A stretch of 64,000 nucleotides of DNA. Source: Roseobacter sp. (GTDB taxonomy: Bacteria > Pseudomonadota > Alphaproteobacteria > Rhodobacterales > Rhodobacteraceae). Shown here one piece after another: positions 53,392 to 62,799 of this stretch. The stretch's first letter is position 1; every line of letters begins with the position of its first letter. The translations under genes were made by a program, and so were the position numbers. The DNA is taken from positions 1 through 64,000 of the forward strand of contig PCCY01000036.1 in the NCBI GenBank assembly GCA_002731875.1, given 5' to 3'. The notes beneath the pieces were generated by a model, which did not search any database, was not told where the DNA came from, and was given only the letters and a program-made list of their open reading frames with translations.

Positions 53392-54458
53392 GCGGCAAGA
53401 ATAAATTCGGCTTCGCGCCCTTGGGCACGGCGACACCTTCCAAACGTCGAACCCGGGAACCTGGCCCGATGGGGGCGGCGGTTCGCGACGTGGCGGAAAA
53501 CCTTCAGGAAACCACCGAAGCGAAGATTGAACAACGCCGCCGCAATGCGGAGGATGCAAAGACCTTTCGTCAGGCGCAGGGCGAGGGACGTGTTTTATAC
53601 CAGATACCCCTTGGCGATATCTTTACCGACGACCTGCCCCGGGATCGCTTGGCGCTGGAGGAGGTTGCGCAGTCGGATGAAATGGAGGAGCTTAAATCCT
53701 CGATCCGGGACCGGGGACAGCGCGAACCTGTGGAAGTGTATGTTGGTCCCAACGGGCAGTACCAGCTGAAGAAGGGCTGGCGCCGCTATACTGCCCTGTC
53801 GCAGCTTTTCACCGAGACCAAGGATCAACGGTTCGGTACCATTACCGCACGGATCGAAAGTGGCGACGGCGACCGTATCTCGCGCTATGTCGATATGGTT
53901 GAGGAGAATGTGGTTCGCGAAGATCTTTCATTTGCCGAGATGGCCCAGGTGGCGATAACAGCGGCGCGTGACGCAGGGGTGGACGAGGTTGACCCGGCAG
54001 AACTGGTAAGTCGGCTGTACAGTGCGCTGCACAAAACCAAGCGGTCGTATATCAAAAGCTTCGTCTTTCTGTTGAACGCACTTGGCGACGATTTGAAATG
54101 GCCCAAGGCAATTCCGCGGAACCTTGGGGTCGATGCGTCGCGGGCTTTGCGGTCGCCAGATCAGGCAGATGCATTGTGCGTCAAGTTGGCAACGAGTGCG
54201 TCTGCTGAAGATCAAAATGCTGTGCTGCGGGAGTTCGTCGAGACCTCGCAAAAGTCCAGCACGTCGACGTCTGCCAAGACTCCTGCTGAGCCGAAGCAGA
54301 AGTTTGAATTTCATGTGGGAAAAACCAAAGTGACCGCGCGACAGGGAGAGTGCCGCATCGTCAGCGAGGTTGATTTCGCGACCCTGCCAAAGAAACAGCT
54401 GGAAGACGCGGTAAGGGCGTTTGAGGAAGCTTTAAAGGGTGGCCCCCGAATTCGGTGA
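53388..54458 (+). CDS. parB: ParB plasmid partition protein
   Basis: The start at 53388 overlaps the parA stop; 356 residues. The ParB core has LKSSIRDRGQREPVEVYV, GQYQLKKGWRRYTALSQL and the helix-turn-helix-containing ENVVREDLSFAEMAQVAITAARDAG region. A linker rich in Ser/Thr/Pro (about 285-300) precedes the C-terminal dimerisation region. Two perfect palindromes begin seven bases after its stop. Confidence 0.93.
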   Translation: MSGKNKFGFAPLGTATPSKRRTREPGPMGAAVRDVAENLQETTEAKIEQRRRNAEDAKTFRQAQGEGRVLYQIPLGDIFTDDLPRDRLALEEVAQSDEMEELKSSIRDRGQREPVEVYVGPNGQYQLKKGWRRYTALSQLFTETKDQRFGTITARIESGDGDRISRYVDMVEENVVREDLSFAEMAQVAITAARDAGVDEVDPAELVSRLYSALHKTKRSYIKSFVFLLNALGDDLKWPKAIPRNLGVDASRALRSPDQADALCVKLATSASAEDQNAVLREFVETSQKSSTSTSAKTPAEPKQKFEFHVGKTKVTARQGECRIVSEVDFATLPKKQLEDAVRAFEEALKGGPRIR

Positions 54459-54464
54459 TTTGTA

Positions 54465-54480
54465 GTTACCCATGGGTAAC
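54465..54480. other. Candidate parS site 1
   Basis: GTTACCCATGGGTAAC is a perfect 16-base palindrome seven bases after the parB stop. It has the GTT...AAC ends seen in plasmid parS sites. Confidence 0.75.
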
Positions 54481-54491
54481 GCGGCGTGATC

Positions 54492-54507
54492 GTTACCCAT
54501 GGGTAAC
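54492..54507. other. Candidate parS site 2
   Basis: The same 16-base palindrome is repeated 27 bases further on. Two copies so close to parB are strong evidence for the centromere. Confidence 0.75.
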
Positions 54508-54655
54508 CCCGCGCAAGCACAAGGGCGCGGAAGCAGCTCTCGGTCCGGCGTCAATCATCCGTCCGGGGCGGGTCACCGGCGAATTTGAACGATGTTGCCG
54601 GGTCTTGCGCCCAAGGTTATACTCCTGAATGATGCGGATGATTTGGGAGGTGCTA

Positions 54656-54883
54656 ATGCCCCGTGTGAAGGTTAATCTCACACTTGAGGCTGATTTGGTT
54701 GAGGCTGCGCGAGGGCTGGGCCTGAACATGTCGCGCATCGCTGAAACAGCCATTGCAGAGACTGTAAAGGCGGAGCGCAACCGCTTGTGGCGTGAAGAAA
54801 ATCGCGTGGCCATGCAAAGCTATGCCGAAGAGATGGCGCGAGATCTTTCGAAGGCAGGTCCGCATGACAATGATGAAGGGTAG
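54656..54883 (+). CDS. ccdA: CcdA-family antitoxin
   Basis: The ATG at 54656 follows GGGAGG; 75 residues. A ribbon-helix-helix N terminus (KVNLTLEADLVEAARGLGLNMSRIAETAI) and a C-terminal toxin-neutralising tail (NRVAMQSYAEEMARDLSKAGPHDN) are as in CcdA. It lies 5 bases before the CcdB gene and downstream of parS. Confidence 0.9.
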   Translation: MPRVKVNLTLEADLVEAARGLGLNMSRIAETAIAETVKAERNRLWREENRVAMQSYAEEMARDLSKAGPHDNDEG

Positions 54884-54888
54884 GGGCC

Positions 54889-55182
54889 GTGGGGCAATTC
54901 GACGTCTTTCGCCTAACCGGCGGGCAGCTTGTAGTTGACATGCAAACCGACCTGATCGGCCTGGACGCGACACGCATCGTTGTCCCGCTGCGCAGGGCGG
55001 ATTCTTACGCCATGCTTGCCGAACTGACGCCGGTCGTTGAATTTGCCGGCGAGGGTTGGATCGTTAGAATTCCGGAACTATACGCAGTGCCACAGACAGC
55101 ACTGAACCTATGCGAAGGATCATTGCGGGCACAGCAAGACAGGTTGCTTGGCGCGTTAAGCATTTTGGTCTATGGTGTCTGA
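54889..55182 (+). CDS. ccdB: CcdB-family gyrase toxin
   Basis: The GTG start at 54889 follows a G-rich site; 97 residues. MGQFDVFRLTGGQLVVDMQTDLIG and LRRADSYAMLAELTPVVEF match CcdB, which poisons DNA gyrase unless CcdA is present. C-terminal QDRLLGALSILVYGV ends the protein normally. Together with ccdA it is a post-segregational stability system for the replicon. Confidence 0.9.
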   Translation: MGQFDVFRLTGGQLVVDMQTDLIGLDATRIVVPLRRADSYAMLAELTPVVEFAGEGWIVRIPELYAVPQTALNLCEGSLRAQQDRLLGALSILVYGV

Positions 55183-55373
55183 CCCTTCGCAGGCCGTGAG
55201 TAGACCGGATGTTGAATGCGCCGGTTATCAGCGCGGCGTTAATTATTGCGACACGGCAGGCAATGCCCTAGACGCCGCGGCGCCGTAGTGGTTGGGTGCG
55301 TTGAGGTGGAATCGCGGGTCGGGTCGCGGTTGGTATACGCTGATCTAGTGATAACCGGGTGGTTGGATAACTG

Positions 55374-56018
55374 ATGCTATGGATCAAGGATTACCTGCTT
55401 ACCCTGGTTGAGCAGTACGGCGTCATCGCTCTGTTCGTGTCAATCACGCTGGAGACTCTTGGATTGCCTGTTCCCGGCGAAAGCGCGCTGATGGTTTTCG
55501 CAGGGGCAGCAGGTGCCGGAAAGATAAGCATTTGGCACGTCGTACTGGCAGCTTACATCGCGGCGGTTCTGGGCGATAACATTGGATACCTGATTGGCCG
55601 CAGGTATGGCCGCGCGGTGATTTTGCGGTACGGCGGCAAGGTCGGGATCACCAGTGAAAAATACGCCAAGGCCGAACAAGTTGCCGACAAATACGGAGCG
55701 TTCATGGTGGTCGCTGCGCGGTTCGTCGTGGTGTTGCGGCAGCTTAACGGACTGGTTGCGGGGTCTACCGGTATGCATTGGGTCAGATTTCTGGCGGCCA
55801 ATCTTGTCGGGGCGGCGCTTTGGGTGGGGTTCTGGTCAACACTAGCCTACCAATTCGGGCATAGCGCGGCCTTGGTACCGTTTATTTTACAGCACCTGTC
55901 TGTGGTTGCGATGATCATAGTCCCGACGACGATCATCGTGCTGATTTTTGTATATCGCCATATGAAGCGCAGAAAATATCGCGAGACTGATCAACTTATC
56001 GACCCTAACGTTGATTAA
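55374..56018 (+). CDS. DedA-family membrane protein
   Basis: This 214-residue protein has the DedA pattern: an N-terminal helix, ETLGLPVPGESALMVFAGAAGAG, AAVLGDNIGYLIGRRYG, and FMVVAARFVVVLRQLNGLVAGSTGMHWVRFLAANLVGAALWVGFWS. DedA proteins recycle lipid carriers or keep membrane energy. The gene stands alone between the toxin-antitoxin pair and the Na/Pi cotransporter gene. Confidence 0.9.
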   Translation: MLWIKDYLLTLVEQYGVIALFVSITLETLGLPVPGESALMVFAGAAGAGKISIWHVVLAAYIAAVLGDNIGYLIGRRYGRAVILRYGGKVGITSEKYAKAEQVADKYGAFMVVAARFVVVLRQLNGLVAGSTGMHWVRFLAANLVGAALWVGFWSTLAYQFGHSAALVPFILQHLSVVAMIIVPTTIIVLIFVYRHMKRRKYRETDQLIDPNVD

Positions 56019-56084
56019 ACACGACATTTTCCGGGACCTCACCCTGTTGGGAATGATAACGCCGCAATGCAGGCAGGTTTGCGT

Positions 56085-57749
56085 CTAGGCCAGCCGGCTG
56101 CTTAGCAAGTCACCGGATTTTGCCAATATCGGGTAGCCGACCATAGAAAAGGATGTGTTGACTTGCTTGAGAGAGCGTAGGGTTTCCTGGTGAATGCTGC
56201 TGGTTTCAATGCTTTCGGTCAGCCCATCGCGCAACCGGCCAAGGTGATTGCGCTGCAATTTTTGCTCGACCGCGCGGACCTTTTCTTTGGCTTCAACAAG
56301 TTCTCGGGCCTCGGCGGGGTTTTGATTCATCATCACGTTAAGGGCCAAATGCACGTTGCTTTGGACGCGATCCATAAAGTCATTGATTTCCTGACGCCCC
56401 ACCTCGGAGAACGCGACACCCTCTGTATCCAGCCGTTTGGCCAACTGAAGTAAACTGCGCGCGATCGTGTCAGAGGCGGCTTCCAGTGCGGCCGAGATGG
56501 CTGCAAGCTCCATCGACCGTTTGCCCAGGTCGGCATCCAACCCGGCACGACCAATCTGCGCGAGATAGAGCTTAACTTCGAAATGAATGGATTTGATCGC
56601 TTGGTCCTGTTCTTTTATCGCCTTGGCGGCGGTGCTGTCCCACTTGACATAAAGCGGGCCAATTGCGTTCAACATCCCTTCGATCTTTTCCCCCATCCGC
56701 AGCAGTTCGCGGGCGGTTGAATCGAGACCGCGCCGAGGACGGTCAACCGCGTTGGGGTCAAGCGCGCTGATTTCCGTCAGAGCGCTGGCTTCAGGGTCGG
56801 CGGCACCGCTGAAGATTCGCGCACTGAGCCGGGACAGGGGGTGGATCAGCCCGAGGGCGACCAGCGCAAGCAGCAGGTTGAACGCCAGGTGCAGATTAAT
56901 AGCCTGACGGCTAGGATCAGACCCTAACAGGTGCAACAGATCCGGGTTCTGCGATACTATCAGCAGGATAATCGCAGCGCCCCCACCGCGCAGGAAAAGG
57001 TTTGCGACGATCATCTGGCGGGCAGGGGCGGGTGCCGTCAACGTCAGAACGTAGGCAATGAATGCGCCGCCCAGATTGGCCCCCAGCACCATCGCAGCAG
57101 CACCCTCCACGGGAAGCAGCGACTGCGCGGTGAGCGTCACGAACAACAGCACAGCCGCGACACTGGAATGCACTGCCCATGCAAAGAGGGCACCAACCGC
57201 AAAGGCGGAAACCAGATCGCGGCCGAGATAGGCCATCACGGCCCTGGTACCGGTGCTGCCGACCATGGGGGCGGTTGCGTCGCGGATCATGTCCAACGAA
57301 AGCAAGATCAACGCGAGCCCGATCATGATGCGCCCGGATTGCCGCACCGTGCTTGAGCTGCCGCGCAGAAACAGCCCAACACCGCCAAGCAGAAGCAACG
57401 GGATGAGAAACGCCTGTTTGATCAGCAGGATTTGGGAGACAACAGCAGACCCTAAATCGGCCCCGAGCAGGATCGCGAGGCCGATCGCGGGAACGAGGCT
57501 GCCCTTGGCCACGAAATTGGCCACCAATACCGCCACCGCGGTGGAGCTTTGCAGGAAGATCGCCGCCAACGTACCGGTCCCCGCTGCGATCAAGCGGTTG
57601 CTTGACGCCCGGCGCAGTGATTGACGCAGCTGTGTCGCGAAGGCACGTTCCACACCGGTCCTGACCAGCCGTACCGCCCAGATCAATAGCGCCGCAGCCC
57701 CGGCGATGTGGAGCAGAAACGATATGAGTGTGGGCTCTTGCACGGACAT
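56085..57749 (-). CDS. Na/Pi cotransporter family protein with PhoU-like domain
   Basis: The start at 57749 (MSVQEPTLISFLL) is chosen because the upstream extension to 57872 has no hydrophobic character; 554 residues. The N-terminal half has two Na/Pi repeats: AAIFLQSSTAVAVLVANFVAKG (QSST motif near residue 70) and WAVHSSVAAVLLFVTL. A C-terminal PhoU-like helical domain spans about 355-550. These proteins import or export phosphate with sodium. Divergent from the ugp operon, with a 364-base gap holding a possible Pho box. Confidence 0.88.
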   Translation of the reverse strand: MSVQEPTLISFLLHIAGAAALLIWAVRLVRTGVERAFATQLRQSLRRASSNRLIAAGTGTLAAIFLQSSTAVAVLVANFVAKGSLVPAIGLAILLGADLGSAVVSQILLIKQAFLIPLLLLGGVGLFLRGSSSTVRQSGRIMIGLALILLSLDMIRDATAPMVGSTGTRAVMAYLGRDLVSAFAVGALFAWAVHSSVAAVLLFVTLTAQSLLPVEGAAAMVLGANLGGAFIAYVLTLTAPAPARQMIVANLFLRGGGAAIILLIVSQNPDLLHLLGSDPSRQAINLHLAFNLLLALVALGLIHPLSRLSARIFSGAADPEASALTEISALDPNAVDRPRRGLDSTARELLRMGEKIEGMLNAIGPLYVKWDSTAAKAIKEQDQAIKSIHFEVKLYLAQIGRAGLDADLGKRSMELAAISAALEAASDTIARSLLQLAKRLDTEGVAFSEVGRQEINDFMDRVQSNVHLALNVMMNQNPAEARELVEAKEKVRAVEQKLQRNHLGRLRDGLTESIETSSIHQETLRSLKQVNTSFSMVGYPILAKSGDLLSSRLA

Positions 57750-58113
57750 AGTTTGGAATCTGGATAAAGAGTGTTGTTCGGCGGCGTTGCCTTTATGGTT
57801 GTATCTAACAGGTTTATCGTGGTTTGCCATAGAACGATAGAAACGGCATTTGGCGCATCTGGCGTGCGCCACGGTGTTAGGGTCTGACGAGGTCGATAAA
57901 ACGCCGCCCGAAGAAACCGTGGGAGAGGGATTTGCGCGTTGACGGGGGGCACACGGGCCTCGTATCGGACGATGGCGATGGATTAGTTATGTGTCATCAA
58001 GCTGTTACACGAATCCTGCATGAGGTGCCTCGTAACTGATATGAATGAGCAGTTGCCAGCGGCATGGAACAGCCACTACGCTGGCAAAGCTAATCAACTG
58101 GGGGAGACTCGTT
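57750..58113. promoter_or_regulatory. Intergenic region with a candidate Pho box (57991-58008)
   Basis: This 364-base divergent gap contains GTGTCAT CAAG CTGTTAC: two half-sites 11 bases apart resembling the CTGTCAT-N4-CTGTCAT Pho box with three mismatches over 14. It is about 105 bases upstream of ugpB. Nothing else was recognised in the gap. Confidence 0.35.
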
Positions 58114-59427
58114 ATGATGATAAGAAACACAATGATGGTATCCGGGCTTGCGGCCATGGTTTCTGCGGCACCTGCATTTGCCCAGACCGAGGTTGAATTC
58201 TGGCACGCCTTTACCGGGCGTCTTGGCGAACTGGTGGCCAACCAAGTCGAGACATTCAACAAGTCGCAATCCGAGTATGTGGTCACGGCCACGCACAAGG
58301 GCAACTATTCGGAAACGCTGAACGCGGGCATCGCCGCCTTCCGTGCCGGCGAGCAGCCGGACATATTGATGGTTTTCGAGGTCGGGACAGCCACGATGAT
58401 GGCCGCGAAAGGCGCGATCAAGCCGGTGTACGAGGTCATGGCCGATGCGGGCGCTGAATTCGATCCGGACGGATTTATCGGCTCTGTCAAAGGCTATTAT
58501 ACCACTAACGACGGCAAAATGCTTTCGTTGCCGTTCAACTCCTCCACCCCGGTGCTGTGGGTCAACCGTGACGCTTTGGCGGCTGCTGATATCGACCCCG
58601 ATGTTGATCTGAGCACCTGGGAAAACGTCGGCGGTGTGCTGGACAAGTTGAAGGCATCCGGCAATGCGTGTCCTCTGGTTACAGCGTGGCAAAGCTGGAT
58701 CCATCTGGAAAACCTCAGCGCCTATCACAACGTACCGTTTGCGACCAAAGCCAACGGGTTTGGGGGGTTGGACACGGAACTGGCCCTGAACGGACCGGTG
58801 CAGGTCAAGCATATCCAGACGCTGGGTGACTGGGCCAAGGACGGCAAGTTCATCTATGCGGGTCGTCGCAACGAAAGCGGCGCGAACTTCCGTAGTGGAG
58901 AATGTGCGCTGTTTACCGAAAGCTCTGCCGGTTATGCCGGTATCAAAGACGAAGCCACTTTTGATTTTGACGTACGCCCCTTGCCCTATTGGTCGGATGT
59001 GGAGGGAGCACCGCAAAACACCATCATCGGCGGGGCATCCCTGTGGGTCATGGCCGGACAGACGGACGAGGAATATAAAGGCGTTGCCGAATTCCTGAAC
59101 TTTCTGTCTTCGCCCGAGGTTCAGGCAAAATGGCATCAGGACACCGGATATTTGCCGATCACGCAGGCCGCTGCCGATCTGACCCGAGAGCAAGGCTTCT
59201 ATGAGAAAAACCCCGGCACCGATGTGGCCGTCAAGCAAATGACGACCAATGCGCCTACTGAAAACTCGAAGGGCCTGCGTCTGGGATCGTTCGATCAAAT
59301 TCGCGGCATTATCGACGAGGAGCTGGAAGCGGTATGGGCCGGAGACAAGGATGCGCAGACTGCGCTGGACTCGGCCAAGAAACGTGGCGACGAACTGCTG
59401 CGTCGCTTTGAACAAGCCAACCGTTAA
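58114..59427 (+). CDS. ugpB: UgpB-type glycerol-3-phosphate-binding protein
   Basis: The ATG at 58114 follows GGGGAG; 437 residues with a signal peptide ending AFA. The extracellular binding protein family 1 fold is shown by EVEFWHAFTGRLGELVANQVETFNKSQ, LSLPFNSSTPVLWVNRDAL and IIGGASLWVMAG. It feeds the UgpA/E/C transporter encoded next. sn-glycerol-3-phosphate or phosphodiesters derived from lipids are the usual cargo. Confidence 0.9.
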   Translation: MMIRNTMMVSGLAAMVSAAPAFAQTEVEFWHAFTGRLGELVANQVETFNKSQSEYVVTATHKGNYSETLNAGIAAFRAGEQPDILMVFEVGTATMMAAKGAIKPVYEVMADAGAEFDPDGFIGSVKGYYTTNDGKMLSLPFNSSTPVLWVNRDALAAADIDPDVDLSTWENVGGVLDKLKASGNACPLVTAWQSWIHLENLSAYHNVPFATKANGFGGLDTELALNGPVQVKHIQTLGDWAKDGKFIYAGRRNESGANFRSGECALFTESSAGYAGIKDEATFDFDVRPLPYWSDVEGAPQNTIIGGASLWVMAGQTDEEYKGVAEFLNFLSSPEVQAKWHQDTGYLPITQAAADLTREQGFYEKNPGTDVAVKQMTTNAPTENSKGLRLGSFDQIRGIIDEELEAVWAGDKDAQTALDSAKKRGDELLRRFEQANR

Positions 59428-59434
59428 AGGAACA

Positions 59435-59459
59435 GCCGCGCCCCGTTAACGGGCGCGGC
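59435..59459 (+). repeat. Hairpin between ugpB and ugpA
   Basis: A 9-base perfect GC stem (GCCGCGCCC / GGGCGCGGC) with a 7-base loop lies in the gap. No T-run follows, so it probably protects the ugpB end of the mRNA and keeps the binding protein in excess. Confidence 0.6.
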
Positions 59460-59466
59460 ACCACCT

Positions 59467-60348
59467 ATGGAAAAGCGCGTCACATTCAAAGGCATCTGGT
59501 TGCCATTGCTGCTGGTCTTACCGCAGCTGGTGATCACGGCTGTTTTCTTTTTCTACCCTGCGGGGCAGGCGGTTTATCAGTCGCTCTTCATTCCCGACCC
59601 GTTCGGCCTGTCGATGCAGTGGGTCGGTCTGGGCAATTTCGAGTATCTGCTGGGCAACGCCTATTACCGGGCGAGCTTTGTGACGACAGCAGTCTTCTCT
59701 GTCGCAGTGACCGTCGTTTCCATGGGGGTTGCGCTGTATCTGGCCGTTTTGGCTGACAGGTTGATCAAGGGGTCAGGGGTCTATCGGACTTTGCTGATCT
59801 GGCCTTATGCAGTTGCCCCGGCGGTTGCCGGTGTTCTGTGGCTTTTCATGTTCAATACCCGCGTCGGTGTTGTCACGTGGTATCTTGGAGTGTTGGGCTA
59901 TGACTGGAACCATGTTCTGAACGGTGAAGAAGCCATGGGCCTTGTCGTTGTCGCGTCGGCCTGGGGGCGCATCAGCTATAACTTTTTGTTTTTCCTCGCC
60001 GGTCTTCAGGCGATCCCACGAAGTGTGATCGAAGCCGCCGCCATTGACGGCGCCCGGTTCTGGACCCGATTTCGGACAATCGTCTGGCCGCTGCTTTCAC
60101 CGACGACGTTTTTTCTGTTGGTGGTGAATATTGTCTATGCATTCTTTGAAACCTTTGGCGTGATCCACACCATCACCGGTGGAGGACCGCAGCAAGCAAC
60201 GACAATTCTGGTGTATAAAGTCTTTTCGGATGGTTTTGTGGGCCAAGACCTTGGATCGTCGGCGGCTCAGTCTGTGATCTTGCTGGTGATTGTCGGCGCG
60301 TTGACGATCTTGCAGTTTAAATACATTGAACGCCGGGTGCATTACTGA
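59467..60348 (+). CDS. ugpA: UgpA-type ABC transporter permease
   Basis: This 293-residue permease has six helices and the cytoplasmic EAA motif [31 protein letters not shown]. The C-terminal [25 protein letters not shown] segment is typical of UgpA. Its stop shares one base with the ugpE start. Confidence 0.92.
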   Translation: MEKRVTFKGIWLPLLLVLPQLVITAVFFFYPAGQAVYQSLFIPDPFGLSMQWVGLGNFEYLLGNAYYRASFVTTAVFSVAVTVVSMGVALYLAVLADRLIKGSGVYRTLLIWPYAVAPAVAGVLWLFMFNTRVGVVTWYLGVLGYDWNHVLNGEEAMGLVVVASAWGRISYNFLFFLAGLQAIPRSVIEAAAIDGARFWTRFRTIVWPLLSPTTFFLLVVNIVYAFFETFGVIHTITGGGPQQATTILVYKVFSDGFVGQDLGSSAAQSVILLVIVGALTILQFKYIERRVHY

Positions 60349-61193
60349 TGGCAGGCATGGTTGAAAAACGCGGGGCAGGGTACTGGATGACGCATTTGGG
60401 CCTGATCATCGGCCTGCTGTTCATATTCTTTCCGATATGGCTGGCCTTCGTTGCCTCTACTGTATCGCAGCCCGAAATCGTAAAGCCGCCCATGCCGTTG
60501 CTGCCGGGCGACCAGTTCTTTGAAAACTACCGTAAGGCGTTGTTCTCTGGTATCAATGCGCCGGTTGCGCTGATGATGTTGAATTCATTGGTGATGGCAT
60601 TGGGGATCGCGTTCGGCAAAATCGTGATCTCGCTCTTGTCAGCCTTTGCCATCGTGTATTTCAAATTTCCGGGACGACGGCTGTTCTTTTGGCTGATTTT
60701 TCTGACGCTGATGCTGCCGGTTGAGGTGCGGATCGTGCCAACCTACCAGGTCGTGGCAAATTTTGGGATGCTGAACAGCTATTCGGGTTTGATCTTGCCC
60801 CTTATTGCCAGTGCGACGGCGACGTTTCTGTTTCGTCAGTTTTTCATGACGGTTCCGGATGAACTGGCCGAGGCCGCCCGCGTAGACGGGGCACGGCCCA
60901 TGCGGTTTTTCTGGGATATTCTGCTTCCCATGAGCCGCACCAACATCGCGGCCTTGTTCGTGATCCTTTTTATCTACGGGTGGAATCAGTATCTCTGGCC
61001 GCTCTTGATTACCACCGACCCGTCGATGAACACGATTGTCATGGGCATCAAGCAGATGTTCCCCTCTGGCGACGATATTGCAGATTGGCCGGTCATCATG
61101 GCGACCTCAATTCTGGCGATGATTCCACCGGTGATCGTGGTGATCAGCATGCAAAAGCTGTTCATTCGCGGGCTTGTAGACAGCGAGAAATAG
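60348..61193 (+). CDS. ugpE: UgpE-type ABC transporter permease
   Basis: This 281-residue permease has six helices and the EAA motif [59 protein letters not shown] is characteristic of UgpE. It overlaps ugpA by one base and is followed after three bases by ugpC. Confidence 0.92.
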   Translation: MAGMVEKRGAGYWMTHLGLIIGLLFIFFPIWLAFVASTVSQPEIVKPPMPLLPGDQFFENYRKALFSGINAPVALMMLNSLVMALGIAFGKIVISLLSAFAIVYFKFPGRRLFFWLIFLTLMLPVEVRIVPTYQVVANFGMLNSYSGLILPLIASATATFLFRQFFMTVPDELAEAARVDGARPMRFFWDILLPMSRTNIAALFVILFIYGWNQYLWPLLITTDPSMNTIVMGIKQMFPSGDDIADWPVIMATSILAMIPPVIVVISMQKLFIRGLVDSEK

Positions 61194-61196
61194 AAT

Positions 61197-62198
61197 ATGG
61201 CGACAGTCAGCCTGAACGGCATCAAGAAAACATTTGGTAAAATCGATGTAATCCACGGCATCGACGTCGAGATCGAAGATGGTGAATTCATCGTTATCGT
61301 TGGGCCGTCGGGCTGTGGTAAATCCACCTTGCTTCGCATGGTTGCGGGTCTGGAAACCGTAACCGAAGGCGAGATAAAGATCGGCGGGGCACGGGTAAAT
61401 GACCGCGAGCCGATGGATCGCGACATCGCGATGGTGTTTCAGAACTACGCGCTTTATCCGCATATGTCGGTGTTCGATAACATGGCCTATGGGCTCAAGA
61501 TCGCGGGCACCCCGAAAGCCGAGATTGCCGAGAGAGTAAACGAGGCCGCAACGTTGCTGCAACTGAGCGATTATCTACAACGCCGGCCGCGCGAATTGTC
61601 CGGCGGGCAGCGCCAGCGTGTTGCGATGGGGCGGGCCATCGTTCGCAAACCATCGGTGTTTCTGTTCGACGAACCGTTAAGCAACCTTGACGCCAAACTG
61701 CGGGTGCAGATGCGGCTTGAGATCAAGCAGCTCCAGCGCCGGCTCGGGGTGACGTCGCTCTATGTGACGCATGATCAGGTCGAAGCGATGACGCTGGCAG
61801 ATCGGATGATCGTGATGAACGGGGGACGTGCCGACCAGATAGGTGCCCCGCTTGAGGTTTACGCGAACCCGCAGACCGAATTTGTGGCGGGCTTTATCGG
61901 GTCGCCTCCGATGAACTTTCTACCGTCCGAGATTGAGCCGGATGCGCCTGAAGGCGCACGAACGCTCGGGGTGCGGCCCGAACATCTGCGGATCGCGTCC
62001 AGTGGTACGCCTGCCACGGTCGTCTATAGCGAGGCGCTTGGCGCGGAAACGCTGGTGCATGTCACTCTACCACAGGGCGGACAAGCGACAGTGCGCCAGG
62101 ACGCAGTGATACCGTTGCCCGCCGAAGGCGCTGCGGTGCATCTGGAGTGGAACGCCACAGACCGGTTTTTCTTTGATGCAGAAGGTCGGCGGCGCTGA
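61197..62198 (+). CDS. ugpC: UgpC-type ABC transporter ATPase
   Basis: This 333-residue ATPase has Walker A ([16 protein letters not shown]), signature [19 protein letters not shown], Walker B ([15 protein letters not shown]) and the [16 protein letters not shown]-loop. A TOBE-type C-terminal region ([17 protein letters not shown]) is present but slightly shorter than in E. coli UgpC. It energises the ugp importer. Confidence 0.93.
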   Translation: MATVSLNGIKKTFGKIDVIHGIDVEIEDGEFIVIVGPSGCGKSTLLRMVAGLETVTEGEIKIGGARVNDREPMDRDIAMVFQNYALYPHMSVFDNMAYGLKIAGTPKAEIAERVNEAATLLQLSDYLQRRPRELSGGQRQRVAMGRAIVRKPSVFLFDEPLSNLDAKLRVQMRLEIKQLQRRLGVTSLYVTHDQVEAMTLADRMIVMNGGRADQIGAPLEVYANPQTEFVAGFIGSPPMNFLPSEIEPDAPEGARTLGVRPEHLRIASSGTPATVVYSEALGAETLVHVTLPQGGQATVRQDAVIPLPAEGAAVHLEWNATDRFFFDAEGRRR

Positions 62199-62324
62199 GC
62201 TGGGGTTTGCCCGTTCAGCAAAGATTACCAAAGCGCAATGTTGGCTACAGAGCGGCGACACACAGGCCGCCTATCTCTTGTGTATCGAACGACACGGTGT
62301 CGTACCGAGCAAAGGAGAGTAACA

Positions 62325-62699
62325 ATGAAACGTTCCATAATTATCGCTGCCGCAACCACCGGATTGATTGCCCTGTCGGGTGCGACTTACGCCGCGACCA
62401 GTGGTGAAACCAATGACGCTGCCGAACTGTCCCAGTTTCTGACCAAAAACCCGGCAATGAAGGATCTGATTGCACCGGTTGAAAAGGCGACCGGAGGTAA
62501 GGTTGTCGGTATGGAAATGAACGACGAGCCCGGTGCCATGAAGATGGCAGAAGTGGACGTAAAGATGCCTGATGGGTCGGAAAAGGAATTCATGGTCGAT
62601 ATGAAAACCAAGGCGGTTTCGGCCTATAAGGAAGATTTGGCTAAAGGCGATCAGAACGGCGAGATTGAAGGCGAAAACGAAGCCTCGGAAAGTAACTAA
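62325..62699 (+). CDS. Secreted PepSY-domain protein
   Basis: The ATG at 62325 follows AAAGGAGAG; 124 residues. A signal peptide (1-23, ending TYA) precedes a PepSY-like domain (LIAPVEKATGGKVVGMEMNDEPGAMKMAEVDVKMPDGSEKEFMVDMKTKAVS) and an acidic tail. PepSY proteins bind or inhibit peptidases or sense periplasmic conditions. It converges on the DUF347 gene. Confidence 0.85.
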   Translation: MKRSIIIAAATTGLIALSGATYAATSGETNDAAELSQFLTKNPAMKDLIAPVEKATGGKVVGMEMNDEPGAMKMAEVDVKMPDGSEKEFMVDMKTKAVSAYKEDLAKGDQNGEIEGENEASESN

Positions 62700-62729
62700 T
62701 CGGTCGTACCATCCGGCTGGAAAAGCGTC

Positions 62730-62753
62730 TGTGTGGCCCATTAGGGCCACACA
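62730..62753. terminator. Bidirectional terminator between PepSY and DUF347 genes
   Basis: A perfect 10-base stem (TGTGTGGCCC / GGGCCACACA) with ATTA loop lies between the two convergent stops. It is followed by a short T-rich stretch on the minus strand and a weaker one on the plus strand. Confidence 0.7.
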
Positions 62754-62799
62754 TGCTGTTAAAAAATACGGTTGGTTACCGATGCGCGCCGAGGAAGCC

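Noticed and set aside
58090..59415. Long minus-strand frame opposite ugpB
   Set aside because: It is the antisense shadow of a clear binding-protein gene; high GC content makes long antisense frames common.
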